Assembly (NCBI GenBank): GCA_003254885.1 | Contig: QANT01002669.1 | Location: 1-64,000 of the forward strand | Direction of reading: 5' to 3' | Source of the DNA: Purshia tridentata | Taxonomy: Eukaryota > Streptophyta > Magnoliopsida > Rosales > Rosaceae | DNA length: 64,000 nt | Shown: positions 54,666 to 64,000 of the stretch, in pieces | Layout: every line of letters begins with the position of its first letter | How positions within the stretch are numbered: the stretch's first letter is position 1 | Notes under the pieces: model-generated | The model's input: only the letters and a program-made list of their open reading frames with translations | Database searches by the model: none | What the model was told of the DNA's origin: nothing | Made by a program: the position numbers and the translations under genes

Positions 54666-56627
54666 ATGGAGACGGAACTGAGGCTAGGGCTGCCAGGTGG
54701 CGGCGGAGGAGGAGGAGGAGGTGGTGAAGGAGATCATCAGAAGGTGGTGGTGGTGGTGGTGAGGAAGAGAGTGTTCTCCGAGACTCAGAATGATGAGATC
54801 AGCTGCAGTACTGAGAGTGGTTGTGTGGATTTGAAGCTCAACCTTTCTTCTAAGGAGGCAGCAGCTACGGCTCAGAAAGATGGCACCACTCACAACTCCT
54901 CCGCCGATCCAGCAAAGCCTCCCGCCAAGTAACTACTACTTCATCATCTGAATATGCTCATTTTTGTTTTTTTATGTCTCTATGTGTAATTATTGCTACT
55001 CTATATTGAAGAAATATAGACATTTATTTCAAAACAAATTGATAACAAAAGAAATATTTCAAACCCGCATAAGTTATTGTGCAAACTCTCACATTCTTAA
55101 TATCATATAAATGTCGCTGCATGTTAATTTCTAGGCGTACATGAATCAGATATATGGAGAGGCATATAATTGTTTGGTGCCACTTGTATAATATATATAA
55201 ATTAATGTTTTCAAATAATTAGTTCACCATAATTAATTAATATACTTTTAGCTCCTTGATCGATTTCTTAAATTAATTTATCTTCATAGACGTCTACATG
55301 AAATATATACATCCGTCCCATAAATTTTGTACAATTTTTCTGCCTTTAGAACTTACTATCTAGCTATGGGGCCAAAGAATCTTCAAGTTTTGACTACATG
55401 TTTTCTTTTTGAAAAAAAAAAAAAAAANAAAAAGAGAAGAAAGAGAGAGAGAGAAAAAAAATATCTCTTTCATGTAATTCCCCTTTTCCATAGAATTTTT
55501 TATTTAAAAATATGAAGGAAAAACCGGGTACTCAGATGTGCTTTCATATATATATATATAGGTAATTTTAGCCAATTTACTAAAGTAATATATAGAATTT
55601 GAATGAAACTAAGAAATCTATATGATAAGAAAAGTAAAGAAAGAGTAATTAATTGATTAATTATATATGGAATATTGATATTATTAGGGCACAAGTAGTG
55701 GGTTGGCCACCTGTGCGATCGTTCCGGAAGAACATGTTAAGCGTGCAAAAGAAGGGGACTAGTAGTGAAGAAAGTGGTGATGATGAGAAGGGCAATGGCG
55801 GTAATATTGCAGTAGCTTTGGTGAAGGTGAGCATGGATGGTGCACCCTATCTTCGCAAAGTGGACTTGAACATCTACAACAGCTACCCTCAGCTCTCCGA
55901 TGCCCTTGTCAAAATGTTCAGCTCCTTCACCCTTGGTAATCAATTAATTATTAATTTAATACACACCTAATTACTTACTTAATTCTCAATCAATTTTTAC
56001 TTGTCATCGATTCATTTCGACAAATCAGGTCATTGCGGATCCCAAGGAATGCTGGATTTCATGAATGAAAGCAAGCTCATGGATCTTCTCAACGGTTCTG
56101 ATTACATACCAACTTATGAAGACAAGGACGGTGACTGGATGCTGGTTGGCGATGTCCCATGGGAGTAAGTTTATAACTTCTTATTAACTAAAGATTAATT
56201 CCAAACCATATGATATATGGAGTTTTAGTTAACTTTTTCAATTTGTTTAAATTTTGTTCATTTTTTCTCCTCCCATGCAATGCAAGCAGGATGTTTGTTG
56301 GATCTTGCAAGAGATTGCGCATAATGAAGGGCAAGGAGGCTGTTGGACTCGGTTTGTATATATCTATCATCTTCGATCCTTAATAAAACTGATCGAGACT
56401 CGTATTTAGTTCTATTAGAGAAATGATACACTAGTTGAGACGACACAAATTGATAGCTTATTAAAAAATCATGCAATATGCATATACACTTTTTATGGTG
56501 GCACATACATATATAATTAAGTAGTGAAAATCCTTTCTTAATTGGTAATTATGAAATTTAATTATGTTAAAATTGGATTACATTTTCAGCACCAAGAGCC
56601 ATGGAGAAGTGCAAGAACAGAAGTTAA
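54666..56627 (+). CDS. Aux/IAA transcriptional repressor, IAA7/14/17 type
   Basis: Five exons (54666-54928, 55688-55935, 56029-56164, 56290-56351, 56590-56627) give 248 residues. It has the same co-repressor role as its neighbour. Domain I sits at the very N-terminus ([11 protein letters not shown]) and is followed by an unusual run of about ten glycines and a run of valines. A second KLNLS motif lies near residue 67. The degron is [14 protein letters not shown] (90-103). PB1 spans about 125-235 ([31 protein letters not shown]). The C-terminus [12 protein letters not shown] is diagnostic of the IAA7/14/16/17 clade. Gain-of-function degron mutants in this clade block lateral root formation or gravitropism in Arabidopsis. 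Intron 1 contains a single N at 55428 within a poly-A run. Confidence 0.95.
55412..55433. other. Homopolymer with one undetermined base (N)
   Basis: A poly-A run in the first intron of the plus-strand Aux/IAA gene contains an N at 55428. It is a sequencing or assembly ambiguity without effect on coding. Confidence 0.95.
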
Positions 56628-58391
56628 TTACTAGTAATGGAATCACCACAGCCTGCTCCTTTGATCTCCTCGCGGTCATCACTGCAATAAATCAAAACCA
56701 CCCCAATACAAACAGAACGCGCAGATGGATTGAGCAGGTTGTTTGGATGCATGCATGTTAATTTGTTTCCTATGTGTAATATTAATGTTATGGTTTGAAA
56801 TATATATAGTTAATTATAAATGCGAGATGTTTTGAGTTTTTATCATGCATGGACATAAAACAGTATTAATAACTTGGTCTGGCTTGTACTTTGGTATGAA
56901 TGGCTTGCTTATTTTATTAAGCAGAACAATGATATAATAATAATGTATGTACCAGTTAATTTGGTGTATTTTTAATAATTCTTGAATTATTTATTTGTTC
57001 AATTCTATATATGGATTCATTGACCTTTGTAACATTTATTTTCGAAACTGAATTTGGTGGTCCTTTTTTTCCGTTTATCAAGGGAGTGAAAGACAGTAGG
57101 AATTAATTGGGAGTGTTCCAGGACGTAGTTGAATGAGGGAACAGGAACATGTGCATGTTAATGGAGCATTTATGCATGGCCATCCTTTTTTCTTTGCTAG
57201 AATATTTATTATATATTCTAGACATTGGAATGGGATTAATGCTGTTTCAAGCCCAGTTTAGGTTCGGCTCTACTTTTATAATCTAATTGCAAATCAAGTA
57301 AAAATTTGGACAAACAAACACGTTGCATGTGCAAAATGATATACAACATGATGGAAGTTAATGGTGATGAAAACTGGTCGAGCTAAACTAGCAATCCACG
57401 TGTTGAGGAGGCTAAGAAGATTGAGGACACATTGTGACGTCTCATACGTGTGTTCGGACGTCGGGCATCCAACATCGGGCTTTCGATGACCTCCGATGTC
57501 GAGGTCGATGGGGTTCCGGTCATGGTCACCCATGGTGGTCCATGGTCCGTTGAGGGAGGGAAGAAGAGAAAAAGAAACAGGGTGGGGTGGGTTCTGTTCT
57601 TTTTTCTTTCTTTTTTTCCCGGGATTCTTTGTCTTTCATTTTATTTAAGGGTAAAATTAAAGAATTGTAAATGGAGGTCAAGAGAGCAATTGTTGGGGTC
57701 TGAGTAGAATTTCTCTACCTATGTGTTTAGTTACGAAGATCTTATACCATAGATTTCGGATCATTCAAATTGGTCACCACCACGACACTGACGTTAGAGG
57801 CAATTTAGATGGCATCTCATAATGTAGAAACATTTAACACTTTGGCAACTAGGATTGAAATTAAGAACTAATCAACTCTTTCATTTATGATTAAGAACTA
57901 ATGCATCCAGGGTCACAAATTAACAATCCAAGCAATTAATCACTCCAAGGATACATCGCCTTCACGAACTATATATATATTCGTATTTGTTGATCACGTT
58001 GTTGATCACATTGAAATTATTGTGCAACCAACGCGATCAATGGTCAAAAATAAAATAACCTGTTTATTTTGTGTCTTTACAAGAATCTTGTAACCCATCA
58101 GGGAAAGTTCAAATCATATGAAATAGGTGATGTTTTTGTGGCCTTAAAACTATATAATCACCAATGGGAAGTGCTATTTGCACTTCAAAAGCAACTTCTT
58201 GTCTTGCACTCCTCATGTATGGGTATATAGGAGTGTGGGAAGCTGCTTTCCGGGTGTATAAATTACTTCCCTTATTCTTTTCTTCCAAGGAAAATGAAAT
58301 CTCTACTAACTCAATATACACATCTAATCAATGAAAAGAAGCTAGGCACGTCAGTTTGCATACAGCCAATGCAAAACAGATGGAACCAGCT
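56628..58391. other. Intergenic DNA between convergent Aux/IAA and P-loop genes
   Basis: It is AT-rich apart from a GC-richer block at about 57400-57600 with repeated GACGTC/GATGTCGA-like words. That block is open for about 80 codons on both strands but has no family similarity. The last few hundred bases are the 3' UTR of the P-loop gene on the minus strand. Confidence 0.5.
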
Positions 58392-61300
58392 TCAGAAGTC
58401 GATTGACTTGATTACCAAATCAGCGTTCTTCTTTGAATTCATTATGAGCTCTGCATTGGGCCGGTCATTGTGCTCTACCTACGGGATGAATTTAGGGTCA
58501 TATGAAACTTCTTAGCAAAAACTTATTGACTAAACCAACACAAAATGAAAATTTAAGGCTCAGAACAAATCGAAGATTACCCTCCATTTAGCAACATCTG
58601 GGGGCTTTCCTACAATGCAGAAATAAAGAATACAAGCAAAATGTATTATTCCTCTCCATGTCCCATTCCACAAGTAGTAGCTGTATCAAAAATAGAGGGT
58701 CACTTACCTGTTAAGATATGTCTCTTTATAACTCGTTCCATAGCGTTGTCAATATCAACATCAACGAACCTAGAAAGAAAAAAGCAAAATGAAAAGATAG
58801 CCTTAAAGTGTGATAAGACCCCAAGACTATAGAAGTGACACCTTAGATTAATTGAAATTTCAGTTCTCAAGAAAATAAATTTCAAAAAAGGTATGCATCT
58901 TAAACAGAGGCCAGTCAAATTTCATAAGATCAACAATCACAATGTGAGAGGTATGGCTTAGGATTAGAACCTTGAGGCATTTTCTCTTACAACCTTAGCA
59001 GTATAACTTTTATATTTCTTTTCCATGATTAGATCCTATTCACAATCAAAACTTATAGGCATACATATCAAGAAAAGGCCACAAAAAATTTATACATCGA
59101 GTTTCAAACATCAAAGGTTTGAAGTTTGGTAATTTCTCTGCACACTATTCTAAGGAAGAACTAAAATGTCAGCCTGACAACCTTTATTGAACAAATGAAA
59201 AACTACGGTAATAAAGTGGCCTGTATCAGAAACTGAAGTACACAACCCCCGTTAAGTTTTTAAGTGTGACATGTTCTCAATATTGATATCTGCTACATAC
59301 CCACCATTTTCGTGGCTGGATAGCAGTAACACACAATTTTGCACATAAAATAGCCTAGGAGAACCTTGGCCTTACCATTTCTCATCAAACATAGATGATA
59401 TTTCTTTCCAAGCCCCAGTATCCAACAATAAATAAAGTCCTTCTACTATGACCACTTTATTCCTGCAAAGAGAAACCAAGGAGTTACCTACATATTTATC
59501 AAAGATGCAAAAATAAAAATGACATAATTTTAAGACATCTATATAGCCTTAAAGTTATTGGCATCCCAAATTGTTCATATCAGGTCACTGGTTTTTTATA
59601 TAGCCTCTTGAAAAAGCCAATCCCACCTGTTTCTCTAGCTGGTATTAAGAAGACAATTCATGTGAAAGGAACAGATTACTCACTGAAGGCTCACAAAGAT
59701 ATCATCTTCTACTGGATCTCCAACACCATGGTCAAAGGATGGTGCATAAACTGATCCCTGAAACAATCTTTCTTTTAGAATGCATCACATATCACCAAAC
59801 TTGAGGCAGCTAAAATAATCATAAGTTGTGAGCATCAACTAATCACCTGTCTTCTCAGAGTCCTGAGAGTCTTGAGTAATCGCTCAGGGTTAAAGGTCCA
59901 CGGAGCTGATTCAGATTCATCAATCGGTAAGATCAGAGCTTTTAATGTTTTCAAGATGTTAAACCATCAATCATAAAATATAGAAACCTCACCTCCCCTT
60001 CGTGCATGAGCTTCTTGAGGATTCTGGAATGCAAGAACATTACAGAAAATTAGAATCACCCAAAATATTTTTAACAACTTAAATGTTTGTTTAGTATATT
60101 CATGTGTGTGGCATATTTATTCACAGTGGTACCAATCATCCACAAGAAAAGCAATGGACTGCAATGCAAATCCAAGATGAGAGAAAAAAAAAAAAAAAAT
60201 CATAATATCAGATGGAAGGCTCACCTCCATTGCATCCAGCTGAGAACGATAAAGATGGAATCCATCCATGGGTAGAACTGCAGCTACATCTGGAGGACTA
60301 ACTAGAGAATCGAATGCACAAGCTTTTTGGGGCCATAACTTGTTTATACGTTTCACTACTTCAGATGCAACAGTACTCTTTCCAGATCCAGGAGGACCAA
60401 CCAAACCCACAATATGCCTAGATAGTACTTAACGAAGATAAATAACTTTGAAGAGTAACAAGCAAAATCCACATTATAATCAAGAACAAATCAGAAAAGT
60501 AACAAGCATACTAAAATTAAGCCAGACAATAAAATAAAAAGGTTTAAACAGTTATTAGCTATATTCATGCAGTTGAAAAGGGATCTAAAACTTACTTCAA
60601 ATTTGGGTTCGACATTGCTGCTGCTCTAGGAAGAAGACGTTCAGCCAAAGCATCATAAACTTCATGTATACACCTTAAAGGAAACAGAAGCAATTGGTAT
60701 TAAAAGCAGAAGAATATACATTAGAAATAAACAGAAACGTTGTACTCTTAGTTCAACCATAAAATGCAATAGCCAATTCTGTGAGATAGCTTGCAACAGT
60801 GAAGATAACATACTTGCCCTCTACTACTGCGGGAGCTTCCTTCTGTAGAGAACATACAACCTGTAGAGCGAACACAAGGTACAAACATAGAAAACCCATA
60901 TACTGAAAATTAGAAATGCTAAAACTTAACAATCCAAAAAACAAAAACAGAGTATTGGCAAACCTTCACAGAGTTATTCTTGACAGAGCGAGGTCCGATT
61001 TGAGCAAACAAAGGTTGTGCAATTCTTCTTTTTGCGGAGAAGGACAGTAAATAACGATCCCATGTAGGAAGTTTTGCTCTTTTAAGCAGCAACGGCTCTG
61101 CAGATAGGCAAGCAAACAACTGAAGTCTAGTCAAAGATTTGCAGCTAGAAAAATTAACACACACAGAGAATGATATAAATCACTGTAAATTGGATACCAG
61201 ACCTTAATGAGAAAAATTCTTCAGACACATTATTATCAATAACAATCGAATTATTAAAAATCCACCAATCAGCATATAATGGTATATGACAACCCAATTC

Positions 61301-61695
61301 AAATATGAAATTAAATAAACGTGTGACCGAAAAACTCTACTCAATTGTGTCTATGAATATTATTTTGCTAAAGCAAATTGACTTAATGAAGTTATGTTGA
61401 AGTGTCCTCTGTTTCATAAATATTGTTAATTTGTAGAGGAGAGCTTATGCCTGGGTAGGAATTTGGGAGACCCCTCTGAAACAGAATGAGAATTTTATGA
61501 AACTTTGAAAGTATATTGAAATTTGCTGAATTTTAAACTGGTTGAGATTTCCATATAATCAGAAGCATGCAAGCAAACAAGCAGAAACCAAGAAATTGAT
61601 GAATCCATAAAAAAGATGATCAAGAAGTGAGAGAGACCTGGTGACGAATAATATGTGTGACCTCTCGAGGTTGCTGAAGACAGAGAGACCTCCAT
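58392..61695 (-). CDS. Uridine kinase-like P-loop NTPase (AT1G03030 type)
   Basis: Twelve exons, in transcript order 61695-61638, 61097-60964, 60860-60814, 60673-60596, 60417-60225, 60023-59993, 59905-59847, 59757-59684, 59462-59376, 58769-58708, 58609-58581, 58478-58392, give 312 residues. The fold belongs to the phosphoribulokinase/uridine kinase group, which phosphorylate small hydroxyl substrates with ATP; the substrate here is unknown. Walker A is GPPGSGKST (113-121). PMDGFHLYRSQLD is the family Asp-Gly-Phe substrate block, GAPWTFNPERLL and DPVEDDIFVSLQ follow, and VVIVEGLYLLLD is the Walker B-like strand. ERVIKRHILTGK and NDRPNAELIMNSKKNADLVIKSID close the protein. The first 60 residues lack acidic character and may target a plastid. 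In Arabidopsis this gene sits, from memory, next to bHLH7. Confidence 0.92.
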
Positions 61696-61708
61696 GAGCA
61701 AACGAATG

Positions 61709-61712
<4 letters not shown>

Positions 61713-61758
<46 letters not shown>
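61713..61758 (-). repeat. (AG)n microsatellite in the 5' leader of the P-loop gene
   Basis: About 23 AG units, CT in the sense direction, end 17 bp before the start codon. Long CT leaders are common in plant genes. This one is likely length-variable and very close to the ATG. Confidence 0.95.
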
Positions 61759-61760
<2 letters not shown>

Positions 61761-63858
61761 AATTAACTCAAAAGTGAATGGGGAAAGTTTTGCGATGAAT
61801 ACGAAGATGAGGATAAATTTGTAGTCGCCAATTAGTCCAGAATCAGATATGAAACGATAAGGACAAACTAAGGATGCTTATTTTGGATATGATCCACATT
61901 CTATTTCAGTATTTCTACAAAACCTCACCCTCGCAAGATTACAAAACAAAGCTGACTAGGATTTCAAAACTGGTCAGATCACGTTATCTGCCACCAAAAA
62001 ATCTAGTCATACTTCACATCACCTATCTACTACCAATAAGAACTGGTCAATATCACTCATCTACAAGAAAAGCCATTTCTGAGCTCTTTCGCATAGCACC
62101 ATATGGATAAAAATTATAAAATAATAAACACACAGAATTTAATTATTTAACAGAGAGTTTATCTATATTAATATTTAAAGATTAATGTTTGGGGTATTAT
62201 ATTTTCGGTATTTTCCAATTGACATTATACCAAAAAAAAATGACATGCTACCAAAATAAAATGACAATGTACCCAAATAATATTATGGTGGGCTAAAAAA
62301 GTACTACAAAAAATAAAAATAAAAATAATGATCTTTTATCCCGCTAATATGAGTTATAAGTGAGAGAAAATATATTTCAATTTTGGATTTACTTTAACCA
62401 TATATTAATTTACAATTGTATTAATTTCACTTCTTAAATGTGTTATTTCTCACTTGTCCCTCATATGTTTTGTGCTTCATATTAATTAGACTAATCTTGT
62501 ATCAACTTATTTTAAAAGAGAAAATTTTGAACTCGAAATCTTGAGTATAAACAATAAGGTCCGTTAATTTTAAGTACCACTGAGAACTTGATACTTTGGC
62601 CGAGTGCTTAATGTCGAAAAATTTACATTTCGTATAGATTTGTAACATAATCTAAAATATCTTGTCCTATGTTACTACAAAGTAAAAAAAAATTGGTGTA
62701 TTGATGATTTACTGAAAAAATTAATATTATATTTAATTCTAATAATCTAAAATATAAAAAATATTCTTAATCATGAAAAGTTATTAGTTGGTTGACTTTT
62801 GTTAAGGTATGTTTATTGCCTTGCATAACAAACATAAAAAATTGAATAATATTCTATGGAAAGTGATATTCCTAGGTTCCCAGTCTCCACTGTTATATAT
62901 ATATATATATACTTCTCCGTACAAACTGGGGAGGCTTTTAGTAAAATGCAGATAATGCTTCCTTATCCTTTTTTGAGTTTTATTTTACTTGTCTTCTGGT
63001 CCTACTAACGTGACTACTTTAAATATTCTCTAGAAAACTTGTTTGTTTTGTACACGTTTCTTTTGAGTGGAACCCCATGAAAATAGGATCTTGACGTGAA
63101 CGGAAAACCTATCTCGTGTCCCTCATTAAAATTGAGAAAATAGCCTTCCCACAAATAATAGAGTAGATTGTTGGGAATCTTAAATTCTACAAACATCTTA
63201 TTTATCACAGCATTTTAAAAATAAATTATTGAGAAAATTCATATTCTAGATACTTATTAATAATTAAGACAATTTTAAATAAACAAAATAAAATTTTGAC
63301 AATTTAATGACTTAAACCTTGCACGCTTATTCATGCTTGTATGACTTAAGAGAAAATATTATGATTAACCATTGTAACAAAAAAATTATAATTAAAAACA
63401 AATAAAATTCATATAAAACCAGACATAAAGCTGACATTGAAAGATCCACACAAAAAAATTAAACCCAAAATTTAGAATAGAAATGACACTCCGTGCCCTA
63501 ACAAAAGGATTTGTTTTCTTTTTCCTTTCTAATCTGGGATAAGAAATGTATTCTGCTACTTGAACATGACTTCAGGAAAAAATATGGTTGAAACATATAT
63601 GTGATTAAATAAACAATTTATTTGAAGAGAGTTTTATAAATACTAAGTTGGCTATCAATGTGTCCAATCTGAACTATTTAGTCTGAAGCTAAAACAACAT
63701 TCAGTTTGAAGGAAAAGCAATTCTGCAAGGCAGCAGCCCCCAAAAATTGTGTTTAGGGTTAAGCATAAAAGTTGATGTTTACAGGGAAAGACAGCCTTGC
63801 GAAACCAATATGGCAACAACCAAGAGATTGCACCATGTATACAGTCACGAGGATGTGA
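61759..63858. other. AT-rich intergenic DNA
   Basis: It holds the promoter side of the P-loop gene and, towards the right, the probable 3' UTR of the next minus-strand gene. The sequence between about 62100 and 63400 is very AT-rich with poly-A tracts and a (TA)n run at 62895-62911. I see no gene in it. Confidence 0.5.
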
Positions 63859-63924
63859 TCAGTACATTAGCACATTACACTGCCGCCTCTCAACCCTTCT
63901 TCGCTTCTTATCATCATCAGATGA
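63859..63924 (-). CDS. Probable last coding exon of a gene entering from the right edge
   Basis: On the minus strand a strong polypyrimidine tract and GCAG acceptor (63928-63925) precede an open stretch of 21 codons and a TGA. In phase 0 it reads SSDDDKKRRRVERRQCNVLMY, a basic, charged tail. I do not recognise the family, and the rest lies outside the window. The splice signal and the charged composition support a real exon, but the phase cannot be confirmed. Confidence 0.45.
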   Translation of the reverse strand, partial: SSDDDKKRRRVERRQCNVLMY

Positions 63925-64000
63925 CTGCAAACAGAAACAAACACAAAAATGTTACAGAAATAGAGAGCATGAGTCTAATTAATCTAAGATTCATGCTGTA

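Noticed and set aside
57294-57707. Open stretches of 79-85 codons on both strands in a GC-richer block
   Set aside because: No family similarity, and simple word repeats explain the openness.

Overview
This is a nuclear segment from a flowering plant, most likely a core eudicot. All genes have short exons and AT-rich introns with GT-AG (twice GC-AG) borders, intergenic DNA is very AT-rich, and the protein families are plant-specific (Aux/IAA, DUF506, OSB, group C bZIP, UNE12-type bHLH). Gene spacing (about ten genes in 64 kb) and the absence of recognisable long retroelements point to a compact genome. A rosid such as a Rosaceae species would fit, but the sequence alone does not prove that.

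Layout. 1-4200: AT-rich intergenic DNA with hairpin repeats, ending in an ABRE/G-box-rich promoter. 4365-6381 (+): DUF506 gene with a short upstream ORF in its leader. 6.4-12.5 kb: gene-poor, with small tandem duplications. 12494-18575 (+): 17-exon guanylate-binding (GBP) GTPase with a 7-nt microexon. 18.6-25 kb: repeat-rich block around an unrecognised acidic/AT-hook gene (20527-22923), whose promoter and leader are duplicated downstream between imperfect inverted repeats. 25121-29216 (+): histone acetyltransferase GCN5. 29877-32255 (-): group C bZIP factor. 33594-36648 (-): tryptophan synthase alpha chain. 37742-40948 (+): UNE12-like bHLH factor. 42383-43531 (+): intronless CYP59-like retrocopy with an internal 198-bp tandem duplication. 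44345-46094 (+): organellar ssDNA-binding protein (OSB). 47149-47989 (-) and 54666-56627 (+): head-to-head Aux/IAA pair, 6.7 kb apart. 58392-61695 (-): uridine-kinase-like P-loop protein. 63859-63924 (-): probable last exon of a gene running off the right edge.

The genes do not form one pathway, but several concern nuclear regulation: GCN5 (chromatin acetylation), a bZIP, a bHLH and two auxin co-repressors. From memory, the order closely matches several Arabidopsis blocks: GCN5, bZIP25 and TSA1 lie together on chromosome 3; UNE12, a TSA homologue and bZIP10 on chromosome 4; bHLH7 beside a P-loop kinase on chromosome 1; and DUF506 genes near Aux/IAA pairs on chromosomes 3 and 4. The window therefore looks like an old gene neighbourhood that Arabidopsis has split among duplicated blocks.

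The newest-looking parts are the CYP59 retrocopy and the orphan acidic/AT-hook gene with its duplicated promoter. All exon models were built by eye from splice signals, reading frame and family knowledge; each multi-exon model keeps one open frame across all its junctions.
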